Shown here piece by piece: positions 7,739 to 17,700 of a stretch of 64,000 nucleotides of DNA (positions are counted from its first letter, which is position 1; each line of letters starts with the position of its first letter). Both the position numbers and the translations under genes were made by a program. The notes under the pieces are model-generated. The model had not been told where the DNA came from, searched no databases, and saw only the letters and a list, made by a program, of their open reading frames with translations. The DNA comes from Azospirillum endophyticum (GTDB lineage: Bacteria; Pseudomonadota; Alphaproteobacteria; Azospirillales; Azospirillaceae), in the NCBI RefSeq assembly GCF_016595245.1, contig NZ_JAENHM010000044.1, positions 124,001 through 188,000 on the forward strand, written 5' to 3'.

Positions 7739-8641
7739 ATGCGCAGACGCCTGAAGCCGGGGGAATATGCGGAGGTGCGGGCGTTCGCCGCGGTGGCGGA
7801 GGCGTGCAGCTTCCGCCGGGCGGCGGCGGACCTGGGCCTGACGCCATCGACGCTGAGCCATGCGGTCCGTGCCTTCGAGGATCGGATCGGCCAGCGGCTG
7901 CTGAACCGCACCACCCGGGCGGTGACGCTGACGGAGGCCGGCACCAAGCTCCTGCAGGATCTGCGGCCGGCGCTGGAATTGCTGGACGATGCCGTCGCGG
8001 CGGTCGGCATTCCCGAGGATATGCCGGTCGGGACCGTGCGGCTGGCGGCGCCGCGGCTGGCGATCCAGATGCTGGTCGGACCGGCGATCCGGCGGCTTGC
8101 GCGGGATTGCCCGCATGTGACGCTTGACGTCCGCACGGTCGAATGGCCGGGCGATTTGACCGGCGGGTTCGATCTCGGCATCCAGTACGGCAACGACGTG
8201 GCGCAGGACATGGTGGCGGTGGCGCTGACCAAGCCGTTCACCGCCGCCGTCGTCGGCTCGCCGGGCTATTTCGCCGACCATCCGCCGCCGCTCCACCCCG
8301 CCGATCTGGTGCGCCACCGCTGCATCGGCTGTCTCAGCGGCCCCGCCGGCGCGCTCTATCGCTGGGCTTTCGAACGCGACGGTGAGACGGTGGTGCTCGA
8401 CGTCGGCGGCACCCTCGTCACCGACGATGCCGACCTCATGCTGGACGGCGCGATCGGCGGCATCGGACTTTGGCACGGCATCGACCAGGTCGTGCAGCCG
8501 ATGATCGACGACGGGCGGCTGTTGCGGGTTCTGACGGATTGGTCGCCGAGCTTTCCCGGCTTTCATCTTTACTATGCGGCGGGTGCGCCGCTGTCGCCCG
8601 CCGTGCGCGCCGTCGCGGACGCCTTGCGGAGCCGCGGCTGA
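7739..8641 (+). CDS. LysR-family transcription regulator
   Basis: 300 residues from the ATG at 7739; an ATG at 7709 is an alternative. The N-terminal winged helix-turn-helix is clear (FAAVAEACSFRRAAADLGLTPSTLSHAVRAFE, then GQRLLNRTTRAVTLTEAG). The C-terminal two-lobed effector domain runs from about residue 95 (GTVRLAAPRLAI) with the characteristic GFDLGIQYG. It is divergent from the cupin gene, with 117 bp between, so it probably controls that gene and itself. The effector is unknown. Confidence 0.9.
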   Translation: MRRRLKPGEYAEVRAFAAVAEACSFRRAAADLGLTPSTLSHAVRAFEDRIGQRLLNRTTRAVTLTEAGTKLLQDLRPALELLDDAVAAVGIPEDMPVGTVRLAAPRLAIQMLVGPAIRRLARDCPHVTLDVRTVEWPGDLTGGFDLGIQYGNDVAQDMVAVALTKPFTAAVVGSPGYFADHPPPLHPADLVRHRCIGCLSGPAGALYRWAFERDGETVVLDVGGTLVTDDADLMLDGAIGGIGLWHGIDQVVQPMIDDGRLLRVLTDWSPSFPGFHLYYAAGAPLSPAVRAVADALRSRG

Positions 8642-8648
8642 CCGCAAG

Positions 8649-9389
8649 TCATGCCGATGCGAGAGCCACCGCATCGGCACCGGCGGCAAGACGCAGCGGG
8701 CAGGACGGATCGGTCGCCGCACGCCAGACGCCATCCGCCACGTCGGATGCATGGGTGACCGGACCCGGCTGCTGCCAGGCAGCGAAAACGCTTTGGGCCA
8801 GCGGCGCGTAGGCCTCCGGAATGGCGTTCTCGATGCGGGATCGCGCATTCTGGCCGAAGGCGGTGTCCGGTGCGCGGCCCGGAAGGACCAGATGCGCCCG
8901 GACATTGAAGGGCTCCAACTCCAATGCCAGGGATTCGGTGAAGGCGTTCACCGCCGCCTTGCTCGCCGTGTAGACCGAGAGCAGATGCAGAGGCTTCAGG
9001 GTCACGCTGGAGGTGACGTTGATGATGACGCCCGACTTGCGTGCCCGGAATTGGGGCAGCATCGCCTGCGTCATCGCCATGGTACCGAAGGTGTTCGTCG
9101 CGAAAATTTCGCGCACGCTGTCCATCGTCACCCCTTCCAGCGCGCCGAGCAGTCCGATGCCGGCATTGTTGACCAGCACCTCGACCGCCCCGGCCTCTTC
9201 CACCGCCCGCCCGATGCTGTCCGCATCGGTGACGTCGAGGCGGAGGATGCGCAGGCGCTCCGAGCGGGGAAGGATATCCTCGCGCGGGGTTCGCATGGTG
9301 GCGATGACCGTCCAGCCGCGATCGAGGAAGAGACGGGCCGTTTCCAGGCCGAAACCGGATGAGCAGCCGGTGATGAGGATCGTCTTCAT
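8649..9389 (-). CDS. Short-chain dehydrogenase/reductase
   Basis: 246 residues. Classical SDR features are visible: the nucleotide-binding TGCSSGFG near the N-terminus, the NNAG motif (LVNNAGIGLLG), the catalytic Ser in INVTSSVT and the YTASK Tyr/Lys pair. NAD(P)-dependent oxidation or reduction of an unknown carbonyl or alcohol is expected. It is divergent from the AraC-type regulator at 9489, which likely controls it. It is convergent with the LysR gene, 7 bp apart. The family is very large and the substrate cannot be read from the sequence. Confidence 0.88.
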   Translation of the reverse strand: MKTILITGCSSGFGLETARLFLDRGWTVIATMRTPREDILPRSERLRILRLDVTDADSIGRAVEEAGAVEVLVNNAGIGLLGALEGVTMDSVREIFATNTFGTMAMTQAMLPQFRARKSGVIINVTSSVTLKPLHLLSVYTASKAAVNAFTESLALELEPFNVRAHLVLPGRAPDTAFGQNARSRIENAIPEAYAPLAQSVFAAWQQPGPVTHASDVADGVWRAATDPSCPLRLAAGADAVALASA

Positions 9390-9488
9390 GGAATGGCTCC
9401 TGCCGCTGAATTGCGAAGCGGAAGATAGACCGCCTCGTCCGGATCATCTACGATCTGAAGTCCGGAATTCATTGGCAAGAGTCCGAAA

Positions 9489-10439
9489 TTGATCGATCCC
9501 CTGGCTCAGGTGGTCGGCCTGCTGCGGCCGAGCGCCTCCTTTTCGAAGCTTACCCAAGGAGCCGGCCACTGGCGGGTCCGGCGGACGGAAAGCGGGCGTC
9601 CGTTCTATTGCGTGGTTCTTGACGGCTCCTGCCGTCTGACCGTTGGCGGCGGCGATCCGATCATCCTCGAAACGCATGACTTCGTGCTGATCCCGGCAGC
9701 GTACCAATTCACGATGTCGAGCATCGAACCGATGCCGCCGGGCGCCGCCGATACCGCTCCCGTCGAATTGCGCCCAGGCGAATTCCTGCTCGGCAGCCCC
9801 GACCAGCCACCGGAGGTCCGCAGCCTCATCGGCTATTGCGCATTCGGCTCGCCTGATGCGGCCTTGCTGCTGTCGCTTCTGCCGCAACTCGTGCATGTTC
9901 GCGGCGAGAGGCGGTTGAGCACCCTGGTTCAACTGGTGAACGAGGAATCGCGGTCATTGCGGCCGGCGCGCGAGGTCATCCTGGCCCATCTGCTGGAGGT
10001 TTTGCTGATCGAGGCCCTTCGCTCTACGACGTTGTCGGCTGGATCGCCGGGCCTGTTGCGGGGGCTCGGCGACGATCGGATCGCCGCTGCACTGAGAGGC
10101 ATCCATGACCGCCCGGCCTTGCCCTGGACGGTCGCGCAACTGGCGAAGGAGGCCGCGCTGTCCCGGTCGACCTTCTTCGAGCGGTTCCGGCAGGCGGTCG
10201 GCGTCGCGCCGATGGAATATCTGCTGCAATGGCGCATGGCGCTGGCGAAGGACATGCTGCGCCGGCGGGATGGCGGCATCGCCGCCGTCGCGGAGCGTGT
10301 CGGCTACAGCTCCGCCAGCACCTTCAGCGTGGCCTTCACCCGCCATGTCGGCGTCCCGCCGACGGTCTATGCGCGCCGGCAGGACGAGGGGGAGATGGAG
10401 CTTTCCGACCAGGTGCCGGCTGCCGGCCCGGATGCCTGA
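9489..10439 (+). CDS. AraC-family transcription regulator with N-terminal cupin
   Basis: 316 residues. The N-terminal half is the cupin-like ligand domain common in AraC regulators of the Cupin_6 type (RPFYCVVLDGSCRLTVGGGDPIILETHDFVLIPA). The C-terminal 100 residues contain the two helix-turn-helix motifs (TVAQLAKEAALSRSTFFERFRQAVG and IAAVAERVGYSSASTFSVAFTRHVGVPP). It is divergent from the SDR gene, with 99 bp between the starts. Regulators of this type commonly control an adjacent oxidoreductase in response to an aldehyde, alcohol or drug. The inducer here is unknown. Confidence 0.92.
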   Translation: MIDPLAQVVGLLRPSASFSKLTQGAGHWRVRRTESGRPFYCVVLDGSCRLTVGGGDPIILETHDFVLIPAAYQFTMSSIEPMPPGAADTAPVELRPGEFLLGSPDQPPEVRSLIGYCAFGSPDAALLLSLLPQLVHVRGERRLSTLVQLVNEESRSLRPAREVILAHLLEVLLIEALRSTTLSAGSPGLLRGLGDDRIAAALRGIHDRPALPWTVAQLAKEAALSRSTFFERFRQAVGVAPMEYLLQWRMALAKDMLRRRDGGIAAVAERVGYSSASTFSVAFTRHVGVPPTVYARRQDEGEMELSDQVPAAGPDA

Positions 10440-10524
10440 AACCGCTTTTTCCACGGTCGCCGGGGAACCGGCGCCCCGCTTCACCGGTTGGCGGATCGTA
10501 TCCTGCTTTCCAAGGGAGCCGTCC

Positions 10525-10689
10525 ATGTCCAGCACGAAAGAGCAAGACCGGGGACCGAAGCGGCCGGCCGGCCGCGATCCGGCCGCCCCCCATGACGACG
10601 GCGCGGTTCCGCGGACCACGGAGGACAACAGGGAGGCGGCCGACGGCAAGCGCTTCGAGAAGGTCCCCAATCCAGGTCACCCGGTCTGA
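10525..10689 (+). CDS. Small hydrophilic protein, unknown function
   Basis: 54 residues, starting at ATG 10525 with AAGGGAG about 7 bases upstream. The product is highly charged and lacks hydrophobic segments (SSTKEQDRGPKRPAGRDPAA near the start, GKRFEKVPNPGHPV at the end), so it is probably cytosolic and disordered. It starts 85 bp after the AraC gene. The good ribosome site is the main argument that it is real. The function is unknown. Confidence 0.5.
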   Translation: MSSTKEQDRGPKRPAGRDPAAPHDDGAVPRTTEDNREAADGKRFEKVPNPGHPV

Positions 10690-10729
10690 GGCGCTTGACC
10701 CGTCTGCGCAAGGCGGTACCGCCCACCAA

Positions 10730-11137
10730 TCATTCCGCTGCGGTCATCGCCGGCGTGACGGACTGCGCCAGCTTGCCGGAGCGGAAAACGAGCAGGGTGA
10801 AGAGCGCGAGCGCACCGAAGACCAGCAGCGAACTGACGGCGGCGACCGGTTCGAACGCGGCGTAGCCGAGATGCAGGGCCGCCACGGCGATCGTCAGGAA
10901 CGCCGTGCCGACACACCAGACGACGATCTGGGTCATCGCGAGGCGGCTGGCTTCCAATGCCGGATGCAGCCGGTAATAGACCCCGAACAGGAAGAGCGAC
11001 ACCCAGCCCAGAAGATTGAGGTGGGCGTGAGCCGGCATCAGGCTGTGATCCTGCGAGGCTGCCATCCCAATACCCATGCCGAGACCGCAAAGAGCGAACA
11101 GGCACGCCGCCCTGAAACTTGTGGATGAGGCTTTCAT
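10730..11137 (-). CDS. Small membrane protein related to heme-copper oxidase subunit I
   Basis: 135 residues with four predicted membrane segments (about residues 9-27, 40-58, 69-90 and 97-117). The motif MPAHAHLNLLGWVSLFLFGVYYR between segments 1 and 2 resembles the HAHLNLLGW segment in small single-gene relatives of cbb3-type oxidase subunit I. At 135 residues it covers only a fraction of a true subunit I (about 480) and lacks the full set of heme and copper histidines. It cannot be an oxidase by itself. It may bind heme or assist respiration. No oxidase genes adjoin it. Confidence 0.6.
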   Translation of the reverse strand: MKASSTSFRAACLFALCGLGMGIGMAASQDHSLMPAHAHLNLLGWVSLFLFGVYYRLHPALEASRLAMTQIVVWCVGTAFLTIAVAALHLGYAAFEPVAAVSSLLVFGALALFTLLVFRSGKLAQSVTPAMTAAE

Positions 11138-11448
11138 TACCCGAACCTCCCGTCGCCGTCCCCGTTAAAGTTGGTGCACGAACGATGTCAGAGCACTGAA
11201 GACGTGTCCATGGAAAATCTCGGCATGTCCATTTGAGCGGTGACAATGGATATTTGCAAAGGCTCGGATATCGACGGGGATACTTCTCCTCTCCCAAGTC
11301 GTGGCGCGTCATAACGAAAAATTCCCTCCCGATCGCGCGTTCCCGTGCTCGGGAGGCGGCGATCATCCCGGAACCAGCGCGGGCTCTGCGGGAACGCGGC
11401 CGGGGGTCGCGGGGTTACCTCCGGGCGACATCAATGGACGGACACCCG
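11138..11448 (+). other. Intergenic region between divergent genes
   Basis: 311 bases between the small membrane protein (minus) and the SLC13 permease (plus). It must contain both promoters. I see no convincing hairpin, operator or coding segment. The permease frame is open further upstream to 11233, but that stretch reads as noncoding. Confidence 0.4.
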
Positions 11449-13215
11449 ATGACCCTGCAGCAGTTCATGGCTTTCGCGCTGGTGGGCATCGTGGTGGCGA
11501 TGCTGGTCTGGAACAGGTGGCGCTTCGACGTGGTTGCGGTACTGGCCCTGCTGGCCGGCGTGGCCCTGGGGCTGGTTCCGGCCAAGGAGGCCTTCTCCGG
11601 CTTCGCCGACGACATCGTCATCATCATCGCCTCCGCGCTGATCGTCAGCGCCGGGATCGCCCGGTCGGGGGTGATCGATGCACTGGTACGCCCGGTGGCG
11701 GCGAAACTCAGCACGCCGACGCGGCAGATCGCCTTCCTGTGCGGGTCGGTGGCCTTCATGTCGGCGCTGATGAAGAACATCGGCGCGCTTGCCATCTTCC
11801 TGCCGATCACCATGCAGCTGGCGCGGCGGCATCGGACCGGGTCGCATCGGGTGCTGATGCCGATGGCCTTCGCTTCCCTGATGGGCGGGCTGATGACGCT
11901 GGTCGGCACCTCGCCCAACATCATCGTGTCCCGCGTGCGGACGGAAATCGTCGGCCAGCCCTTCTCCATGTTCGACTATCTGCCGGTCGGGCTGGGAATC
12001 ACGATCGTCGGGCTGCTGTTCCTGATGGTCGGCTGGCGCCTGCTGCCCCAGGACCGCAGCGGCGCGCGGTCGGCGGAGGAGACCTTCGCGGTCGAGAACT
12101 ACGCCAGCGAGATGAGGCTGCCGGCCTCCTCGTCCTTCGTGGGGCGCAAGGTCGGCGACGTCGACGCCCTGGCGGAGGGCGAGGCGCAGGTGATCGGGCT
12201 GATCCGCGAGCGGTTCCGCCGCTATGTGCCGGACAAGCATTGGACCTTGCTGGCCGACGACGTGCTGGTGCTGGAAGGCGACGCCCCCGCCCTGCAGCGC
12301 ATCGTCCAGGGCGCCTCGCTGGAGCCGCTGGGCATCCTGGAAGGGGTGGAGGGCGAACTGCTGGCGGTCGAAGCGGTGGTGACGCCGGATTCGCCGCTGT
12401 CCGGCAATTCCGACCGCAAGCTGGATCTGCGGCGGCGCTTCGGAGTCAGCCTGCTGGCGGTCAGCCGCGCCGGCGAGCGGATCTCCCGGCGCCTGCACCA
12501 TGTGATGTTCAAGGAGGGCGACCTGCTGCTGCTCCAGGTGCCGGCGGAGCGCTATCCCGATGCGCTCGCCGATGCCGGATTGATCCCGCTGGCCGAACGC
12601 CGCCTGCAGATCGGGCGGCGCCGGCCGGTATGGGTGCCGGTCGGCATCCTCGTCGTCACCATGCTGGTCCTCGCCTTCCATCTGGCGCCGCTGGCCGTCA
12701 CCTTCCTGGCTGCGGCCACGGCGATGATCGTCACCGGCGTGCTCAGCGTCGAGGATGCCTACCACGCGGTCGAATGGCCGATCATCATCCTGCTCGCCGC
12801 CCTGATCCCGGTCAGCGGCACGCTGGAGAGCACCGGGGCGACGCAGGTGATCTCCACCCTGCTGGCCGATGCCGCGCGGGGCCTGCCGGCGGTGGCCTGC
12901 GTGACGCTGATCATGGCGGCGGCGATGGCGGTGACGCCCTTCCTCAACAATGCCGCGACGGTCCTGGTGATGGCGCCCATCGGCGCCGGGGTGGCCCAGC
13001 AGCTCGGGCTCAGCCCCGATCCGTTCCTGATGGCGGTCGCCGTCGGTGCCGGCAGCGATTTCCTGACGCCCATCGGCCACCAATGCAACACGCTGGTGAT
13101 GGGACCGGGCGGCTACCGCTTCGCCGATTATCCCCGGCTGGGCGTGCCCCTGTCGCTGATCATCCTGGCGCTGGGAACCTGGCTGATCGTGATGGTCTGG
13201 CCGCTGGGCGGCTGA
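11449..13215 (+). CDS. SLC13/ArsB-type permease with two internal TrkA-C domains
   Basis: 588 residues from the ATG at 11449; an ATG at 11434 is equally possible since the ribosome site is weak. Several membrane helices come first (FVGIVVAML, VVAVLALLAGVALGLV, DIVIIIASALIVSAG). The conserved NIGALAIFLP and LVGTSPNIIVS segments follow; the latter is the Thr-Ser/Pro-Asn signature of the DASS/SLC13 ion transporter superfamily. Two soluble TrkA-C-like domains lie in the centre (about residues 225-300 and 315-385). A second helical half contains NNAATVLVMAPI and ends with HQCNTLVMGPGGY. Transport of a dicarboxylate, sulfate or similar anion is likely; the substrate is unknown. A CBS-domain protein follows. 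Confidence 0.85.
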   Translation: MTLQQFMAFALVGIVVAMLVWNRWRFDVVAVLALLAGVALGLVPAKEAFSGFADDIVIIIASALIVSAGIARSGVIDALVRPVAAKLSTPTRQIAFLCGSVAFMSALMKNIGALAIFLPITMQLARRHRTGSHRVLMPMAFASLMGGLMTLVGTSPNIIVSRVRTEIVGQPFSMFDYLPVGLGITIVGLLFLMVGWRLLPQDRSGARSAEETFAVENYASEMRLPASSSFVGRKVGDVDALAEGEAQVIGLIRERFRRYVPDKHWTLLADDVLVLEGDAPALQRIVQGASLEPLGILEGVEGELLAVEAVVTPDSPLSGNSDRKLDLRRRFGVSLLAVSRAGERISRRLHHVMFKEGDLLLLQVPAERYPDALADAGLIPLAERRLQIGRRRPVWVPVGILVVTMLVLAFHLAPLAVTFLAAATAMIVTGVLSVEDAYHAVEWPIIILLAALIPVSGTLESTGATQVISTLLADAARGLPAVACVTLIMAAAMAVTPFLNNAATVLVMAPIGAGVAQQLGLSPDPFLMAVAVGAGSDFLTPIGHQCNTLVMGPGGYRFADYPRLGVPLSLIILALGTWLIVMVWPLGG

Positions 13216-13294
13216 AGGGCAGGCCGAGAAGGCGTCCGGGGAACAACGGCGAAGGGCCTCCGTTCCCGAATTCCAATCGACGAGGATCACGACC

Positions 13295-13726
13295 GTGCTG
13301 GTTTCCGAGATCATGGCGAAAGCGCTGGAGTTCATCTCGCCCGACGCCACCGTCCAGGAGGCCGCGACGCTGATGGGCGAACTGGACGTCGGCGCCCTGC
13401 CGGTCGGCTCGCCGGACGATCTCGTCGGCATCCTGACCGACCGCGACGTCCTGTTCCGCGTGGTGGCGGAGGGCGGCGACAACGCACGGGTGCGGGTGCG
13501 CGAGGCGATGTCCAGCGCCCTGTTCACCTGCCGCGACACCGACACGTTGGCGACAGCCATGGACATCATGGGCGCCTATCACGTGCGGCGCCTGCCGGTG
13601 CTGGACGAGGGCGGGCAGGTGGTCGGCTGGATAACGCTGAGCGACATATCGCGCCGGCTGCTGCTGGAAACCGACACGATCCGCAACGCGCTGAGCGAAC
13701 TCAGCGCCAGCGGGCAGGATGTCTGA
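13295..13726 (+). CDS. Tandem CBS-domain protein
   Basis: 143 residues, starting at GTG 13295 with GAGGA 9 bases upstream. Two CBS motifs fill the protein: residues 1-60 (SEIMAKALEFISPDATVQEAATLM, ending ILTDRDVLFRVV) and 68-125 (VREAMSSALFTCRDTDTLATAMDIM, then HVRRLPVLDEGGQVVGWITLSDI). Paired CBS domains bind adenine nucleotides and act as energy or ligand sensors. It starts 79 bp after the permease gene and may be co-transcribed, perhaps modulating transport. That link is inference. Confidence 0.9.
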   Translation: MLVSEIMAKALEFISPDATVQEAATLMGELDVGALPVGSPDDLVGILTDRDVLFRVVAEGGDNARVRVREAMSSALFTCRDTDTLATAMDIMGAYHVRRLPVLDEGGQVVGWITLSDISRRLLLETDTIRNALSELSASGQDV

Positions 13727-13755
13727 CGACTGGAGGCGCCCCTCGCTTCCGCCGC

Positions 13756-14358
13756 CTACAGGCGCAACCCCATCTGCCGGTTCAGCCGGACCACCAGATC
13801 GGCCGGAAGGCCCAGACGCTGGGCGAGATAGCGCAGGTAGGAGCGGTTGATCGGCGCGTTCTTGTCCACCGTCGCCAGCGAGACGGCATAGAAGCGCGCC
13901 GCCATCCGTGGGGTGTCGACCCGACGGACCAGTTCCTCCAGGCATTGCGGCTCCTCGATCATCCGCTCCAGCCGGCTCCGTTCCTCCTCCTCCAGGCTGC
14001 TGGTGCGGAGCCTGCTGCCGATCCGGTCGCGCTCGGCCGCGTCCAGCCCGCCGTCGGCATGGGCGGCGGCGGCCATGGCGAGGACCAGCAGACGGGTCTC
14101 CTCGGCGTTGAAAGTCCGGAAATCCGAGGGCGCGCGGTCGAGCAGCTGGTGGCGGTTGCGCAGATGGGCGTCGAGGATCTGCCGCGCCAGCATTTCGTGC
14201 AGCACCGGCCGATGGCCCAGGCGTGATTTCGTTGCACCCGGCTCCCCCGCCGGCCCGGCGACGAGGGCAGGGGCGGGTTCGGATGGGGACGCCTGCTGCA
14301 CCGTGGCGAAGAGGCGTTTCAGCAGGCCGGGCTTGGTCGGCTGACGGGCATGGCTCAT
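13756..14358 (-). CDS. TerB/DUF533-family protein
   Basis: 200 residues. The C-terminal 110 residues match the TerB-like helical domain of the DUF533 family: LVLAMAAAAHADGGLDAAERDRI, then a helix containing LEEEERSRLERMIEEP and a last segment RSYLRYLAQRLGLPADLV. The acidic pair in ADG-x-D-x-x-E is the usual metal-site motif of TerB-like folds. The N-terminal 70 residues are variable and basic. It is the last gene of a tight minus-strand operon behind the receiver (gap 7 bp) and the hybrid kinase, so it is probably linked to that signalling unit. Its exact function is unknown. Confidence 0.7.
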   Translation of the reverse strand: MSHARQPTKPGLLKRLFATVQQASPSEPAPALVAGPAGEPGATKSRLGHRPVLHEMLARQILDAHLRNRHQLLDRAPSDFRTFNAEETRLLVLAMAAAAHADGGLDAAERDRIGSRLRTSSLEEEERSRLERMIEEPQCLEELVRRVDTPRMAARFYAVSLATVDKNAPINRSYLRYLAQRLGLPADLVVRLNRQMGLRL

Positions 14359-14365
14359 CCTGCGG

Positions 14366-14761
14366 CTACTCCCCGGCGCCCGCGGCCGCTTCCGGGCGCC
14401 GTTGCATGGCGGTGTCGATCTGGGTCAGCAGGCGAGAGAAATCGATGGGCTTCGGGTGATAATCGTCGCAGCCGGCCTGCAGCGTCTTTTCGCGGTCGCC
14501 GGACATGGCGTGGGCGGTCAGGGCGATGATCGGGATGCCGGCGGTCTCCTCGCCCGCCTTCAACTCGCGGGCGGCGGTCCAGCCGTCGATGACCGGCAGG
14601 TTCATGTCGAGCAGGATGACGTCCGGCCGCTCGCCGCGCGCCATGTCCACCCCCTGGCGGCCGTCGAAGGCGAGAACGACGTCGAAGCCGCGCCGTTTCA
14701 GCCGGCGCGACAGGAAGTCCCAGATTTCCTCATGGTCCTCGACCAGCAGCAGCTTAGCCAT
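14366..14761 (-). CDS. Single-domain response regulator (CheY/DivK-like)
   Basis: 131 residues, a stand-alone receiver domain. The acidic pocket (LLVEDHEE), the phospho-acceptor Asp in [13 protein letters not shown], the conserved Thr in IIALTAHA and the Lys in HPKPID are all present. There is no output domain, so it acts by protein contact. Its start overlaps the last 8 bases of the hybrid kinase gene, implying translational coupling and that this kinase is its phosphodonor. Confidence 0.93.
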   Translation of the reverse strand: MAKLLLVEDHEEIWDFLSRRLKRRGFDVVLAFDGRQGVDMARGERPDVILLDMNLPVIDGWTAARELKAGEETAGIPIIALTAHAMSGDREKTLQAGCDDYHPKPIDFSRLLTQIDTAMQRRPEAAAGAGE

Positions 14762-17700
14762 CGGTTCCTCCTGTTCCGTCCATGGGTCCGCTTCCCTTGT
14801 CCCGTTCGGGGGGAGCGGGCCGCAGGCGTGCGATCGCTTCCTTCAACTCCTCGATCATGCCGTCCGATCCATCCTCCGCCAGCGGGATGATGTCCCGCAC
14901 CCGGCCGCGCAGCTCTTCGGTCTCTTTGTGTCCGATCTCCTGGGCGGCGACGACGATGACGGGAATGCGGCTCCAGTCGGGGTTGCGGCTCAACGCCTTG
15001 AGGAAGGCGAAACCGTCCAGCCCAGGCATGAAGGGGTCCAGCAGGATCACGGTCGGCACCGTGGCGGCGAGCTGCCGGAACGCCTCCTCCTCGGTTTCGG
15101 CATCGCCGACCCGCCAGCCGTCGCGTTCCAGCTCGGCGCCCAGCAGGGCGCGCGTCTCGTCCGCCTCTATCAGCACCAGCGCCGTGCCGGGAGCCTGGCC
15201 GCTGAGGCCGCCAAGCACCCGGTGCAGGCGCTGCCAGTCCACCGGCTTGGTGAAATAGTCGGCGGCACCCAGCGACAGGGCCAGCCCCTTTTCCCGGCGC
15301 GACGACACGATGATGACGGGGATGTCGGCAAGGTCCGGCTCGGCCTTCAGCACCGACAGCACCGACCAGCCGTCGGTCCGCGGCATCATCACGTCCAGCA
15401 GGATGGCGCGCGGGCGGATCTGCCGGGCGATGGACAGGCCGGTCTGCCCGTCGGCGGCCAGCGCCACGCCGAAGCCCTCGCGGTGCAGGAAGCGGGCGAG
15501 CAGTTCGCGCATCGCCTGCTCGTCGTCGATGATCAGGATCGTCTCGCGCGCGGCCTGGGCCGGCGTGACCTCCTCCACCCGGACGGGACCATGATCGATG
15601 GCGCCGGGCAGGCGGCCATGCCGCAGGTCGGCAGGCAGGCGCAGGGTGAAGCTGGTGCCGGTGCCCGACGCGGTGTCGACGGCGATCTCCCCGCCGAGCA
15701 TGTCGGCAAAGGCCTTGGTGATCGCCAGCCCCAGCCCGGTGCCGCCGAAGCGGCGGGTGGTGGAGCTGTCGGCCTGCATGAAGCGTTCGAACAGCCGCCG
15801 GACCTGCTTCGGAGTCATGCCGATGCCGGTGTCGGTGACGCGGAAGACCACCGTGTCGGCGGGGGGCGTCGCGGACTCGTCCCTGGCCCGTTGTTCCACC
15901 GACAGGGTCACGGTGCCGTTCTCGGTGAACTTGGCGGCGTTGCTCAGCAGGTTGAACAGGCACTGGCGCACCTTCACCACGTCGGTGTGCATATGCCCGG
16001 CCCCGTCGGCCACCTCCACCGCCAGCCGGTTGCCCTTCTTCGACACCAGAGCCTCGACGGTCGCGGCGACCTCGCGCGTCAGGTCGGCGACGTCGGCGTC
16101 CTCGCCATGCACCTCCATCTTGCCGGCCTCGATCTTGGAGATGTCGAGGACGCCGTTGATCAGGTTCAGCAGATGGCGGGCGTTCGCCTCGATCTTCTCC
16201 AGGTCGGGCAGCATGCTGTCGACGCCGAGGTCGGCCAGCTCCTCCTCCAGCATCTCGGTGTAGCCGATGACGGCGCTCAAGGGCGTGCGCAGTTCATGGC
16301 TCATGTTGGCGATGAACAGGCTCTTGGCCCGGTTGGCCTCCTCGGCGGCGAGGCGGGCGGCCTCCAGCTCCTCCTCCACCCGCTTGCGAACGCTGATGTC
16401 CTGCATGGCGCCGATCATGCGCAGCGGCTGGCCGATCGGGCTGCGCAGCACGAATCCGCGGTCGAGGATGCTGGCATAGCTGCCGTCGGCGCGGCGGAAG
16501 CGGTATTCGTCGTTCCAGCGCGTGCCGCCGCCGTCGATCACCGCATGGATGCCGGTGACCACATGGTCCTGGTCGTCGGGATGGATGTGGTCCATCCACC
16601 AGGAGGCGGAGGTCTCGGCCGCATCCTCGCCATAGCCGAACAGGGTGCGCACCGCCTCGTTCCAATGGATGCGGTCGGAGGACAGGTTCCAATCCCAGAT
16701 GGCGTCGTTGGTCGCCTGCGCCGCCAAACGGTAGCGCTCCTCCGTCTCGCGCAGAGCCTCCTCGGCCCGGCGCCGCGTAGTGATGTCGGTGTGGACGCCG
16801 ACCCATTCCTGAACGCCGCCGCCGGCATCCAGCAGAGGAACGGCGCGGACCAGCATGTCGCGATAGACGCCGTCGTAGCGGCGCAGCCGGTGCTCCGCCT
16901 TGTAGATCGTCCGCCCGGCCCGGGCCGCGCGCCAGGCTTCCGAGGTGTGGGGACGGTCGTCGGGGTGGATGGCCTCGACCCAGCCGGTGCCCTGCAGTTC
17001 CTCGAAGCGCTGGCCGGTGAAGCAGCTCCAGCTTGGCTGCGGGGCCTCGAAACGGCCGGCGCCCGACGTGTTCCAGACGATGGCGGCGGTCGCCTCCACC
17101 AGCGAGCGAAAGCGTTCCTCGCTGAGGCGCAGCTTCTCCTCCGCCCGCTTGGCGTCGGTGGTGTCCCAGGTCACGCCGATCAGCGTCAGGCTGCGTTCCG
17201 GCGTGCTGTCGGTCACGATGCCGCGCGCCACTGCCCAGCGCACCTCGCCCGACGGCAGCAGGATGCGGAATTCGGCGTCATATTCGCCGCGCTTCCGCCG
17301 GGCGGTGTCGATGATTTCCTGGATCCGGGGCCGGTCGTCGGGATGGACGCGGCCGGTCACATTCGATCCCGAAATCGGCTCATCCGCCGTGAAGTCGAAG
17401 ATCTCGCGCAGCCTTGCGTCGGCCTCGATGCGGTCCTCCCGCAGGTTCCACGACCAGGCGCCGATCCGTGCGGCGCGGAGTGCCAGTTGCAGCCGTTTCT
17501 CCGCCTCCGTCACCCGGGATTCGGCCTTGCGCTGCTCGGTGACGTCGGTGTTGGTGCCGAGCCAGCGCAGGATGCGTCCGTCATGGCCGCGCACCGGCAC
17601 GGCGCGGGACAGGAACCAGCGATAGCGGCCGTCCTTGCCGCGCAAGGGGAAGGTGTCCTCCCATGGCTCGCCCGTCCGGATCGCGCGGAAGAAGCCGTCG

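Noticed and set aside
11233..11448. Longer N-terminus for the SLC13 permease
   Set aside because: The extra 72 residues are basic and low in hydrophobic content, lack a ribosome site, and precede a canonical first membrane helix at 11449.
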